Assembly: GCA_905250115.1 (NCBI GenBank)
Contig: CAJNOI010000301.1
Location: forward strand, 1 to 64,000
Source: Adineta steineri
Lineage: Eukaryota; Rotifera; Eurotatoria; Adinetida; Adinetidae
Direction: 5' to 3'
DNA length: 64,000 bases
The translations under genes and the position numbers were made by a program. Shown here piece by piece: positions 1 to 14,700 of the stretch (position 1 is its first letter; every line of letters begins with the position of its first letter). The notes under the pieces were generated by a model that did no database searches, was not told the DNA's origin, and saw nothing but the letters and a program-made list of their open reading frames with translations.

Positions 1-678
1 AAAGCAGAAAAACCAAAGCCTGAACCTAACACATAAAATATTATGTATATACATGTATGTATATATTTAATTTATTACCAATAAAAAGAATAAAAGCTGT
101 TTTGCTTGTACTCAAGCCTCCGTTGTCTTCGTAAAGCCAAAGTGAAACTGCACATCCAATTCCCACTAAACATATTCAAAAAATGAAAAGTATTATAGTT
201 GTTATACTTTATTCTAAAAAGACACGTTATATCTCAACATTTACCAGGAATTATAATACTGACAGCAGCAACAGGTATCGTAGTTTTCCAATTTCTTTTA
301 ATTTGATCTAAATCAAGTTCAAGTCCCAAAAAGAACATAAAAAAGATTAAACCCAAATTAGCAATAAGTGAAAATGTTGGTAGACTGCTTTCTGGCCATA
401 TTGCATTTGTCCATGCAGGAATATTACCTAGTAAACAAATAAAAATCAGGTTATTTTTCCAATGAAAAATATAAGATTGTTTTAGTTGACTAACCGAGAA
501 CGGATGGACCAAAAATGATACCAGCAATAATTTGTCCAATAACTTGTGGTTGTCGAATAAAAGAAAGTAGTTTAGCAAGAAACTTACATACAACCAATGT
601 GATAAAAACTTGCATAAGAAATGTTCCTAAAGGAAGATGACGTGGATCTTCGAATAACACCACCATCGTTAGTATTAT
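1..678 (-). CDS. CPA2-family cation/H+ antiporter (CHX/KHA1-like), 5' part, runs off the window
   Basis: Predicted integral-membrane monovalent cation/proton antiporter. Exons read leftwards: 678-495, 427-245, 165-79 and 25-1, with GT...AG introns and continuous phase. The first ATG is at 666-664; an AG acceptor at 680-679 lies 12 bases upstream, so an earlier exon or a spliced leader is possible. Residues visible include QPQVIGQIIAGIIFGPSVLG, the TM2-loop signature of the Na+/H+ exchanger domain, then SSLPTFSLIANLGLIFFMFF and LGLELD, then a segment rich in small and hydrophobic residues ending at the window edge where the TAxPVLxR motif would follow. The SLPxxxLxAxLGLIFFxFxxGLELD spacing is what I know from fungal KHA1 and plant CHX proteins rather than animal NHE. 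It is divergent to CFAP46, with a 2-kb gap between them. The C-terminal two thirds are not in the window. Family is confident; cation specificity cannot be read. Confidence 0.85.
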
Positions 679-2701
679 CTAAAGTTAGAATAAAAGTATG
701 TTGATAAGAATATGTTGTTTAAATGAAACACAAGTTTTTTTTCTTGCGATGTAAATTAGTATTTCTTTTATATGATTAGTATAAAGAAAAAATAATAGAT
801 GATATTTTATACATTTTTATAAAGTTAATCATGATAATTTTCTAAGTTATTGAAAAGATCTTACTCAATAATCTATGCCGAATGTAAATAATTATACATT
901 TCAGTTTATCGAATATGCACTTAAATGATACTTTGTATACGACAGACTTGTACTGAATATGTCTATCGAATAAACAGATAGTTGACCTAGAAATCGAAGA
1001 TATAGTATGTCTGTATATGAAGAATGTATAAGATTCATAACAGAAATGAAGAAATAAAAGGACTAGTACTTAACATATGTATATCGTGAATAATTCGATA
1101 AATATTTTACTCCTTATAAAAATGTGATCGACAGTTGATTGTGAAAGTTAACAGTATAATGTTAGGAAGAAGTGCATTTTGCTCTAACTAAATTTTACAT
1201 CTGTAAGTTCTTCTATATGTTATGATATTCCTCTTCTCTTTACATCATACCTATTGTTATGTTAGTCTATCATCATATAGATTTTGTTTCATTCCATCTC
1301 TTCGTATGATTTCTCAGGCATTTCTTACTCATATGCTGGGATAATACCACATCTATTACATTGTTTATCTCCTATTAACAGTTTTTAGTTTCCTGTGAGG
1401 TAAGTGGGTATGAGTCAACGTCTTCCTTCTATGATGATCAGATCGTGTAACTAGATAAACGATCCCATATACGAGAATACTAATAAATATATATAACAGA
1501 AAATTTTATTGTACAGTATCTTTCATAGTTTTATAACTGATTATTGATCTAGAATACCGCATAACAGTATAGACAAAAGAAATAAAATATATACATTCGA
1601 TACTTCCAAATAAATATTCTTATGAATATATTGTGCGTTTTCTCGATCAATTTTTATAGATTTATTATTGATAAAAGAATGTCAAATACAGATTATGACC
1701 TGCTAAGAGATATAATTTACATTTTATACATCTGAATCAAATAAATATTGTTCTAAATATTATACAATAGATATAGTCATTATAAACTATTTAAGATCAT
1801 TCATTTTTTCTAATACTTGTTTTATCAAAAGAAAATACCTGGTGATTGTAAAAAGTTCATACTAAAATGTAGATGTATGCTGTAAATATCAAATAAATTA
1901 CTCACAAAATAATTGATGAAAACTAATAATACACAAACTCGTCTCAAAAACATTCTATACTCTATAAAAATGGAATCAATATATTGACAAAATTATTTGT
2001 CATATAAAGTTTTAGTTATTAATCAATAGGAGGAAAAGATCAAGTCGAACATGAAAATTTCAAGTAGGTAATATATATATGAATAATGTTGGTTATAAAT
2101 GTAAAGTGTCTATAAATATATATATGAAGAATGAAAGCATAAAAAGATAATTCGATGGATTCAGATATTGAGTGTCACATATTTTATAACCTAAAACTCA
2201 ATTGTATCGACACTTTGAATAGATTACAAATAGTTGTACACTGAGAACACATCTTTATAAAAAAAATAACTCATTACATGTGATGATTAATATCATCGTA
2301 AGATCATCATGAAAAATTGCATTATTATTCAATATTAATTCTAAGGTCTAATAATATTCACACAAGAGAAATAATCGAAAATTATATATATTGTTAAAAG
2401 TTAATTTTTCATCTGTTTTAATGTCAAGCTTTTATGTAAGATTGTATCCTGAAATCTCGGTTCATATCTTCAGCAGTTTTCATGATCATTGTTTTAGAAA
2501 ATACAGAAACATCGATTTACTCATAGCAGTATTTCAAAAATTTGATTTTTAAAAAGATGTCGCTAAACCTTTAATACTAATTGAGAGGATTCTCCAATGT
2601 TACATTTCGTTAAATGTCGATTGTTGCAACCAATCTAAGTTTGTTCATCAAAGTTTAAGACGAAAAAAAGTCTTTCATTTCCGTAATCAATAATTGTTTA
2701 A
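679..2701. other. intergenic region between divergent antiporter and CFAP46 genes
   Basis: About 2 kb of A+T-rich DNA separating two divergently transcribed genes, so it must hold both promoters. I see no reading frame with protein character, no tRNA-like fold and no long repeat. Nothing specific can be named. Confidence 0.6.
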
Positions 2702-5700
2702 ATGGATGCTCAAATTCGTCGTCTAGTTGTCGCTGGCACTGAACAAAATGGTCTTTCATATTTCTATTTTTTTCTATTTTATTCTATTTTAAAAATTTAG
2801 ACGTTCAAATTTTATCCGATGCATGTCAAAAACTTCGACAAAATTTTCAAGTTAATCTTGTTCAAGGTAAAGATACAATTGGACAAGATATTTATGTATT
2901 ACTTGCCGAAAGTGCACTTGATGTAAGATTAAAATTTTCCTTACATAGAAAAAATATTATTATTGATTAATATATAGTTAAATGCAAATTCAATAGCTGA
3001 TGAATGTCTTCAAATGTTTTTTTCATCAAGTCCTGTAAAAAGTCAATTTGTTGGACGAGCTTATCTTTGTCAATTTCGAATATATATGCCGAAAACAGCT
3101 CAAGATTTTGTAAGGAACAACAGTGAGATCATAAACAATTTTTGTAAATATTCTAAATTTTAGGCATCGTTAAATAATGCAATACCATTCTTACAAAAAT
3201 GTCTTACATTTGCTTCTGCATCACCGAGGTTATTATTCTATTGTTTTGTTTGTAAAATAAAGTAAAAACTTCTTGTTCTATTAAAGATATCAATTTCTTG
3301 TTTATAATGCATCAGTTATTTATTATAATTATGTTCGACCATTCTTTCGTGATGGTTATCGAAAATATCTATGTGATAGTTTTCAACAAGTTATTGATAC
3401 ATTAAAAAATATTAATGATGAACAAGATTTTTCATGGCAAGCACAACTTCTTTTGTATGTATTATTTATTTTTATAATTAAATATCTATTCGATTTATTT
3501 CAGTGATTTAGTTCGATGTTATATGGATGCAGATAATACAGATAAAGCTCGAGAAATTAGTACTGAACTTTTACAATTATGTCAAAAACAACAACTTGCA
3601 CTTCTTCCAAATGTTCTACAATTTTTAGTAAGATTTTATATATAAATAATGATAATATTTGTTTCTTTCTTATTAAATAGACTGTGAATAATATTATTGA
3701 AAAAACTACTCTATTATCTTATGCACCAAAAACTGACCCATCTTCTCTATTCAAACGATTACTGATTGATTTAGCATCAATTCATCGGTAAAACATAAAA
3801 TTGTAATTTTAGAATAATACAAAATATTTTCTTTTCTTTTTTTTGTATAGAGAAATTCTTGAAAATAATATAACAAATGAAATTAATGAAAAACTAAAAA
3901 AAGTATATGATAAAATTATTGCATTGCCATTACGTAGTGCAGCAGTTAATAAAGTAAATAAAGATTCAACTCCACGTGATAATATGACTGCTCGACCTGA
4001 AAAAACATTAACTTCATATGAAAAGTATTGAATTCATTTTCATTTTAATCAAAAAAATTTAATCAATTAATTTTTTTAAAATCTCTTATAGGCATCGTTT
4101 ATTAAATGAAACTGGTCGTCTTTCACTTTTACTTCGTTATACTGATCTAACAAAAGTTATTCTTGAAGCTCTTGGAAATATTCGATTAAAAGTATAAATA
4201 TATAATGAAAGATTTGAAAAACTAATCATTTTGTTTTTCTTCTATTCAAAGGAACCAGAATATCTTCTAGAAGTACGATTATTGCAAGCAGAATATATGG
4301 TTAAAAGTTTAGGAGAAAATGAAGAATTATATAACAAAAGTTCAGTAGAAGTAAGACATTTTATTCATCTATTCGAATAACATTCACATTTCTTATTAAC
4401 CAGAGAAAAGTTCATAATGAAAAGTTTATTTCTATTATTCATAGATTCGTATTCGAGCTATTGAATTAACTGAAGAAACTATTGAATCTTTACAACGTAC
4501 AGGTCAATCTGATTTAGTTCAAACAGGTTGTATTATTTTATGGAATTTATGTTTACCATTATTACAAACAAATTTACGGAATAAAATTCGAAGACCGTTA
4601 ACAACACTTGTTAATATTCTTGAACGTATACAAAGGTTGGTTAGAAATTATCACATATCTTATTTTTCTTCTAATAACTTATATTTATATAGTCTTAATT
4701 GGTTATTACGAAGTCAAGTTCATTTTGAATTAGCAAAAATTGAAGAAGATATTGAACAACTCGATTCAGCAAAAACAAATTTACTTAAAGTAAATAATTC
4801 GATAATTACACATCCGTTTTTTTTATTTTCATGAATTAAAATTATTAAATTTTAATAGGCTAAACAATTAGATGATACATCAATTTATTCTGATCGTATT
4901 AATTTAGCATTAGAAAGACTTAATTTACGTGGTGAATTATATAAAGTACCTGACAATGTTGATGATCGTGTTGGAATTATAATTGAACAAGCTGGAAAAA
5001 CAATAAGTGGAAATAAAAATAAACAACGTGCTTTACTCATTGATGCTTGTTTATTATTAGCACCAGATGCATTTCAAGTTGTTCTTGATTCAGAAAATCC
5101 CAATGGTATTTTAATATCAATAAAATAAAAAAATGAATTTTTTTATACAAAATGTTTTTAGCTATTGGAAAAATGCGTGCAAATCCAACTGCACAATTAA
5201 AAGGTTTTGCCGATCATTATGAAAAATGTATACAAAATATTAGTCATTATGAACGTATTATGACTGAAACTGATCAAGATAAACGGTACAAAATTTTTTG
5301 TAAAAATATTTTTGTTTATTTTATTTTTTTGTAATTTATAAAGATTGAAATTATGGGCGGATTTAACAATGATGGCGCGTAGACAAGAAATATGGGATGT
5401 ATGTCGAACAGCAGCACGTTTTTGTTTATTATATGATAATGAACAACGTCGTTCATTATTAAATATAACTGATGAATCACCATTACCAAATGTATTTCAA
5501 CGTGATCTGATTCGAATTTTAGCTGAAATACATTTTATTGCCGGAGAAGTATAAATTTCTAATTTAAAACTTGTTTTTTGTTATTATTTTGAATTATTAT
5601 AGGCTGAAATAGAATTTATACGAGAACGTCGTATTGAATTATTTGATACACCTGTTCGACCACCAATGCCAACAATACCAGCAGCACAACGAGCACAAGC

Positions 5701-8700
5701 ACAACAAGAATCAGATAATGATTGGAAATATTATTGGTAATTTAATCATAGATAGTTTACAAATTCATTTATATCTACTCATAAAAGATGTTAGAAGACA
5801 TAGACTATACTTTTAGTTTACAATGAATATTAAACAGCAAGTTAACGAATGATTATAACTAGTTTCTTTACTAAGCATTAAGGAATTTTATAAGATATAT
5901 TCTATAGTTAGTGTATATTATTAATTTTAGTCAATGGCTTCAATTATTATCTGTTCGTGCTTGTGCTCATTTTTCATCTGGAGCTAGTTTAGGTCAATTA
6001 CTTAATGAATCATGGCTTATTTGTCGTGCTGGTGAATATCTATGGAATTATACACGTCATTTATTCTATAGTAATCGTTTTCGTTTTGTTCTTGATCCAT
6101 TATCGACAATTGTAAATGGATTGAGAAAAGTTGGTTATGAACGGTTTGTTTTTTATTTGAATTTTTCAAAAAAAAGATATAAATAACATTTTTTTTCTTA
6201 TAGTGAAATTCTTCTATTAGTTAATTTGTGTGTATCTCTTGCTAATGCATATATTACTCCATTGTCATTACCAACTGAAGATACTAAATCATCATCAAAT
6301 GCAGACACACCTTCTATTCCTCAACAAAGTACATCAGGAGGAAAAAAAGGAACAAAAGCAGATCAACAACTTGCTGCATCAGTTAATACACCTATTCCAA
6401 TATCATCAACAATTGTTAAGAATGAAGATTTTAAAACAGCTCTTGATGTAAGTCATTAAACATAAAAGAAAAATCATAAAATTAGATTGAATTATTTTGT
6501 TTTAATATAAGATATGTGAATATGCCATAACTCAAACCAATGAAGAAGTTGCTAAACCACTTTCAGTTTCAATTCGTGATCGTCAAACACTTCTACAGCT
6601 ATGGGTTACTATTAAACAATTACTTCAACAATCAATTAAAACATCTGTATCGACTATTCTCGGAGATGAAGAAGTATGTTACATAATAATAATAAGAAGA
6701 TTTTATATTCGAATATATTTTTCATTAGGAAAATACATCAAGTTTAAATACATTATCACGAGCTGTAATTGCTGTTGATGCACTTTCACGACTTGATAGT
6801 GGTTGGAATGATAGTAGAGAAGGAATGAATCTTAAACAGGTAAAAATCAATAGTATGATAATATATGAAAGAAAACAAAAAAAATTTGTATATATTTAGA
6901 CAACTACTTTTGTTGATCAATGTGCATGGAGTGATCCATTAATTGAATTACAATTATGGTCTCGTTTGGGTATAATTGCTAATCGTGCAAATGATGCTGA
7001 AACAGCTCTCTATTGTCGAGATAAAACTCTTGAATTAATAACCATTTTTCAAACACGAAAAGTTGAGAAGTAAATTTGTTTTCTTCACAAGATTGATTCT
7101 TCAATTTTAATACATGTTTCTTTTTTCCTATCCAAAAAAGATTTCAATTATCATTAGCAAATGAATATGTTAGTCGTGCATGTGGTGCATATGCTGAATG
7201 TTTACTTAAACAACAAACTGGACAAAAACAAGAACGAAAAGAAGTCTTAGCTATTATTGTAGAAGCAGCTAGGTAAATTTTATAACTTTCTTAGTTCTAT
7301 TTTTTCAATAAAAAAAAATATTTTTTAGCTACTCATCAAAAGCTGATCTATATGAATTAACAATGCATTTAGCACGTCATTTTTGGAATACATGCCGATT
7401 ATCAATAAAACGCAAATTAGAACGATCACTTTTATTAGATCCATTAAATGAACTTATTCATCATATTAATACAGTTGCACCAAAATCAATTGTTTCAACT
7501 CAAAATGAAAAAACAACGGTATATTAAATCGAATTTTTCTTGTCTCCATATAATTAATGCATCTATCATTTCTTTAGAAAGATGAATTTTCAAATCCTGC
7601 TCATAAATTTCGACCAAAAAAACAACCATTGACAAGTCGAAAAGATAAAAAAGCTAATGCACTTGAAGATACATCACAACTAAATTTATCCTTAGCTCCA
7701 CAAGAAGAAGCACAAATTCGTTCAGCATTATACGGTGTTGTCGTACAAATTTATATGGATAGACATGCATGGCATTCAGCATTAGATGTTATTGATAGTG
7801 CATTACAAGTTTTACCACGAACACAACATCGTTTACTTTTATATAAATATCGAGTTTTAATTAAATCAAAATTAGGTTTATCGATAAGTACCGACATGCT
7901 TAAATTCCGTGAATTAGGTGAATTAGGTTTAGCTAAAATGTGGAGACAAGTTGCAAATATGGCAAGAAAAAGAGATCATGTTATTAATGCTTATCAACAT
8001 GCGATTGCAACATTACAAGTAATAAAATATTTTATTCTTTTATAAACTAAGATTATAATTCTAGAGTATGGATAATTATTGGGCAAAAATTGATTATATA
8101 TTAGAATTAGCAACTTGGTTATATAGTAATGAATATTTTATGGATAATGTTGTTGATTTAATTAATTGGACTATTGATTTATTATTAACTTCACCTGAAG
8201 TTTATCAACAACAAGAATTAAATAATGTTGATGGACAAGATACTGATAGTAATGAATATTTAATTTAATGTTTAAAATTATATTTATCATCATTTTTAGT
8301 TCAAAATAGTCAAGAACAAAATGAATATGATTCCGATCAGCCACATATTGGATCGGTTAAACCTAAAGGTAATTAAATTTCGTATATTTCATTTGAAAAA
8401 AAGTAGAAAAATAATATATTTAGCTCCTAATCGTGCACAACCTGATTTATCAATTGGTGATATAGTTCAAGTTCGTCGTCTTGAATATTTATGTCGATGT
8501 CATATATTACTTGCTTATATGACTCGTCGAAATCAACCTGAATATCCAGAATTATTACAGCAAACTTATTGGCTTCTTATGAGATTATGGCAGGTAAAAA
8601 ACAAAAATGAGAGATATTTATTGATTGCAAAAAGATTATTTTTCTTCTAGTGTGGTTTATCCGATAGTAATGAAATTACTAAAGATGTTGAAATTGAAGC

Positions 8701-11700
8701 TGCGGCAGCGGCTGCTGCTGCAGCATTGGCTGGTGGAACTGATACAGGAAAAAAACAACAAAAAGGAGAACCAGATTCCGCATCGAAAAAGAAACCACAA
8801 CCGGTTACAGCTGGGAAAAGTGTCGATAAACCAGCAACAACAGTTAGTATTTTGATTTTTTATGAAAAATCTTATCTTTATTTATATATTTGCAGAATAT
8901 CAAGCCTAATACATCTGATACATCAGCAACAAGAAGTTTATCTGAATGGGCAGTTTTTATACCAACTGATGAAGTATTACAAGCATATACGTTACCACAA
9001 TCAAACCAACGTGGTTTTAATAAAAGTACAATATCAAAACCGGTTCGTAACTATTTTTATTTTTCATAAAATTAAATGTTTTTTTCTTCTTTCTCTCTCT
9101 CTTTTAGCTACTATCATTTTATTATTTGGATATGTTTGTTCGTCTTTTACGTGAATATGGTTATAATCATATGAGTTTACCTGTACTTAGTTTTATGAGA
9201 CTTATTGGTCAAACACTTGTACAAAGTTCATCAATTCGTACATATGTTTTACTTTGGTAAATAATCTATTCATTTTATTCTTGTAATTAATCTTTTCATT
9301 TTAAATTAGTATACAACAAGTATGTCAAGAACTTAATCTTCTTGAATCTATGCAAACTGTATGTCAATTAGCACGTCCATTTACTATTCGAGACGATGAT
9401 TTAGCTGTGTAAGAATTTAATTATTATATTATAGATTAATGTTTATTTCATATATATATATCGAATAGATCTCGAGCAGAAATGATTAGTTATACAAATT
9501 TACTTGTTCAACAACGTGAAGATGAAGCTCAGCTTAAAGCGACAGTAGGTAGTAGTGGTAGTGTATTTAAAAGTGAAACTCGATCTTATGGAACATCAGC
9601 TTATTCATCTTCAACATCGAGAATGAAAGTATAAATTGAAATATTATTTGTATTTTGTCAAATTCTATTTATTTATTTATAAAAATATAGGCAAGTGATT
9701 TAAAATCGAAAATAGCTGATTTACCAGGTGATCGACAAGTATTAAATAAATTAATAACAAGAAATATTTGGTTACAAACAGCAAATATATTATTTGAATT
9801 AAATTATATACAAGAAGCAAAAGAAATGTTACAAGAAATTCTCACTCAAGCTAAAGTAAATAAATTTTTTGGTTTACCTGAAATTCGGAAACTTTTTTTT
9901 TGAAAAATAGACTTACGATGATCAAACATGTGAAAAACGTGCTTATATACTGTTGGGTGAAATTGCATTACATGAACATCGTTTTGATCAAGCTATTGAT
10001 TTAGCTATGCAAGGACAAGTAAATAAAAATTCGAAAATAATAAAACAAAAAAAATAAATTGATTTATTTAGCAAGTACCAATTGATGAATATGAATGGTA
10101 TCGATCAGTTAATACTGTTATTGAAACATTAAGACAAGATACAAATCAAGATTCATATAAACAGAAAAAGGTTAGATTGAAATCGATTATTTCAAAGAAG
10201 AAAATATTAACTGGTTTGCTTGAATATTATTAGGTTCGATCGTTACTTGATACAGCTGTTAAACGACTTGAATCAATTGTACAATTACATATTAATAAAA
10301 TTACATCAATTGCTTATACTGCTTCGCTTTTGACATCAAAGTAATAATAAAAATCTTTATTTTTTCTGCTGTCATCATATTGATTAATTTCTATAGACGA
10401 ATTGAAGTTGAAATGAATGAAATATTAAATGATTCAACAATAAATACAAGTGAAAATAAATCAGTATTCTATCGTTTATATGATATTTTACAACAATATG
10501 ATATGTCATTTACTAATATGCTTAATCTTGATCGATATAATGATGCTTGTGAAATAGTTCTTACACGATCAGTACCAATTTGGAGACGTTTTGCTCGTGA
10601 TACAACAAATGAAAATGAACAAAAAAAATATTTATGTCGAGCACTTAATATACTTGAACATTTAACAGAAATACTTGCTCAACGATGGTATTTAATTCGA
10701 ACAGTAACACCACATAATGATGTAAAAAACAAAGATTTTTATTCTAAAATTTCAAATAATTCTTTTATTTTATAGCTAATATCAATACAATTACCAATTC
10801 AACGACAATTTGTTCGTGTACAACTTGAAATTATTACAATATTACTTGATCTATTAAAAATATATGCAAATGAAATGTTTAAAGATCGTTTAAGACGAAA
10901 ACATACTCATGCAACATATTTAGTAAGATTATAATAAATAGAAATGCATTATTAATTTATTAAATATAATAGGCTGTACAAGATTTTGTTGGTAAAGATG
11001 GACAAAAAATAGAACATAATGGTGAAGATTCAGATATTATCAATTGGGATGAAATGATAAAGTAATTTCACATCATTTTTATTGTCATATTAGGGATAGA
11101 CTTGATGTAGTCCAATTCAAGGAACAAATTTCAGAGAGAATATTATACATAGATGATAATACATTGCCAACGTACTGATTTTAAATTAACTATTCTGCTA
11201 AAGTCTTAGTCATTCGACTCGAAATAATTGTACTCGGTAAAGATAAATGCGTTACTTTTTAAAGATAAAATGCCGCCCGTAAAGAAAATCTTGTATAGTT
11301 TACAGATTGTCGATACTTATTACTAATAGAATTATGTCTTTTCTATAAAATATTTAGCTTTAGTATTTAGTTTATAGACCATAAAAATTATCTTGACGCC
11401 TGGTCTGTATTATGACTTAAATAATCGTCAATTCAATTGACAGAGATCTATTTTTACGTTCAAAATATTCGATAAGCAACTGTGCAGATTATTCATTAAC
11501 TATTACTTTCATCTTCACCTATATCAATCATTAACTAAAAAATTCTTCATTTTCAATATATATAAATAATCGAATTTTATCTAGGATCTTACCAGATAAA
11601 TTGATTGCTTCATTGATGGCTGTTCTTGAAATCATTGGTACAAATGATAAATCAACTAAAGCAAAAGTTCGTTTTATTACTAATATCAGATATAGATATA

Positions 11701-14700
11701 AGCTCTTTCTTTCTATAGATCTTATTTTATTTGGCACAAGTATATTCTATTCTTGGTCAAAATGTTGGCACAGATTATCCACTTGAATGGAATACAAAAA
11801 TAAAAGTATATTTATTTAATATGACTATTCTAATAAATTAATAGAGAAAAAATCTTTTTATAGGAAATTTTGACTAAATTACATGAATTTCCAGCAGATA
11901 AAGCAGCATTAAGACGAATGGATTCACGTACTAATAGTAATATGAATCAAGTTACAAATCCTGCTGAAACTGAATGGATACCTGAAGAATTATTAGCTGA
12001 ATTTAATCGACAAAAGGTTTAGAAATTTCTACTTAACTTTCATTTTATTAGAAATAAAAAATCTTCTTTTAGACGGACTTAAATCATTCAATGTCATATC
12101 TTGCTCAATCAATGGAATTCGCATTACAATCATTAAATCTTTCTTTAGCTGTTCAAGATAAAATACTTATACGTGATAATAGTCTATTAATTTCTGATAC
12201 AATTGGTCAATTTGATCCGATAACTAGTATTATCTATTTAACATTAAGTCAAGTATGTATTAAATTTCGTTTTTTTCCTCATTTTATTTATATACTTTAT
12301 ATTAGAGTGCAAATGCTTCAATTTATACCAAAAATGTATTGAAACAAGCATGTTCTATTCCAAGTGATTCTGAACTTGCTTCATTATTTACATTGATGAA
12401 TCGAATAAAAGCAGATGAAACAATAACAAATGCAAATAATGGTGTTGTTTATCGAACTGTCATGGAAAGATTAAAAACCTATTGGGTATAAAATAATTCT
12501 TAAAATTTTTCATATGATTTCATACGCGATCGGATAGAATTATTTTATATGAGTTTTTTATTATAACTGAAAATTTTATTGATATTTTTTAGCCATGGAA
12601 ATATATGACAATTCGATCACAATATCATGAATTAACCAAAGAAATGCCATCTTTATTCAATTTTCTTGTATTACATTATTCATCAAATGGGTTTGTTTTG
12701 TTGTTTCTAATACAACTGAATAATTTAACTGTTTGAAATATTTAGTGATGTACTCTATGCAGCATTATTCAATAGTAAAATGTTAACTGGAAAAGGTACA
12801 ACAACAGGTGCTACTAAAGGAAATGCGAAAGGTAAGAGATTGATATTTTCTTTTTTCAAAAATCTAATAGAGAAATACTATGATAATTTAGGATCAACAA
12901 GTGGCACTGCTACTCCTCAAATAATGAAAATAAATGTTGATAAAAGAAAATTGAGTAATCTTATTAATAAATTTGATCAATGGAAACAAGAATATTCTCA
13001 ACTCTTACAACAATATGATCTTAAACTTCAACGTAGTCGAGATAAACAAGCTATGCTTAATTCCGAACAAGTTAGTTCCATTTATTTTCATATAAAATAT
13101 TTCCTTAAGAAAACAAAAAGAACAAAAAAAACACGATTTTTTATAAAAAATTTAATTTTAGGTTAAAAAAACTATATTAACCAATAATGAAAATATATCA
13201 ATAAATGATCAACAGGTTATTTTAATGTTGTCTATAATCTTATCCACATTTTGGATATATCATTTTGAATTCCAAAATGTTGGATAAATGTTTGTCTACC
13301 ATTTTTATTACATATATATATATATTCCTATAATATCATATACACTTACATTAACTTTCACTCCTATTGCAATAAATAAATAGCTTTTGTTTTATTTTTA
13401 ATAATAATTATAAATGAATAATCAATGTTGTTTTTATTTCTCTAGCCTGATCCAGTTGATATTAGTTCAATAAATGAATTAAGACAACGTTTTATTGATG
13501 AATTACTTGTTGAATTAAATGAATATTTTTCACCTATTAAATCATTACTTTCAAATTATCTTGAGTAGGAAGAAAAAATAAATCAAAATATATGAATAAT
13601 TTATTGTTTTTTTTTTTCATTATTAATTTAGTTCGGAAAAACAATATGAATCTCGATCAATGCTTAGTTCCGATCATCTTATACTTCTAATTGATCCACG
13701 TCTAGCACATTTACCACTTGAATCACTTGATATATTTCGACATGTTCAAATCGGTGGTATTTCAAGAGATTTTTCGATTCAATCAGTTTATAATCGTTTA
13801 AATCCAACTATTGGTATTGATGAAACTACAGCTCCAGTTGATGGTAAGAAATAATCTCGATATCGGCGTGTCCAAGCGTGATGGAATCATATTTTTTCCT
13901 CATATAAATTCTATAAGTCGGTCATACGGTAACCGATAAGACTAAGCCTTTACAAAGTCTATGTTAGTCTAATTCCTCTTCAAAAGGATGGGAGTTTTTC
14001 TTAAGTTTATTAAATCTGTTTGTGTTTTACGATCAAAAATATATCTTGTTACGGAATCACACAAAATGGAACATCATGTTTAATAACAGGGATAAAAAAA
14101 CACGATTTGTAGCAGATTGATAGACTGGATGATACAGTATCTAAAGAAAAAGAAACCTTGAAAAAATATTTAAAGCTGCCTTTGCGCCGCAGAAATATGT
14201 GTCATGATGGAAGCACATTTTCGCATGTCTATTTCTTCACTATAAACAGTCACTCCAGACCAATTTCACACACATGTATATTCACCATATCACTGTTAAA
14301 CTTATGCTAAAAATTTGGACTATGTATGTCGTCTACTTCAGGAGATAAATATATTTTCTTGTAAAAACTTCGCCCACAGAGGTAAGATTTTACGTGGACA
14401 AGCAGATATATTGAGCAATATTACAATATACTTCTGGTAATACTAAAAAATATGAATAAGATTTTTGAAGAAAACTAAATATTTCTGTAAGATGTCAAGA
14501 ACAATTTTATATATTATCAGTTGACACCATAGTTAAAGGTCAAGACTAACATGCCTTGATTATCGATAAGAAACCTTGAACACTGACAGGAATGCCTTTT
14601 GATCTCCGACACAAATAACCTTGTTTTCATTCTACAAAGCTTAAGTAGATGAAAGATGAATCCATTATCCATACTTTATCTCTACATTTACTTCTTCAAG

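Noticed and set aside
10229..10245. GGTTCGAT-like string resembling a tRNA B-box
   Set aside because: Sits at an exon start in CFAP46 (acceptor TTATTAG just before); no A-box or cloverleaf around it.
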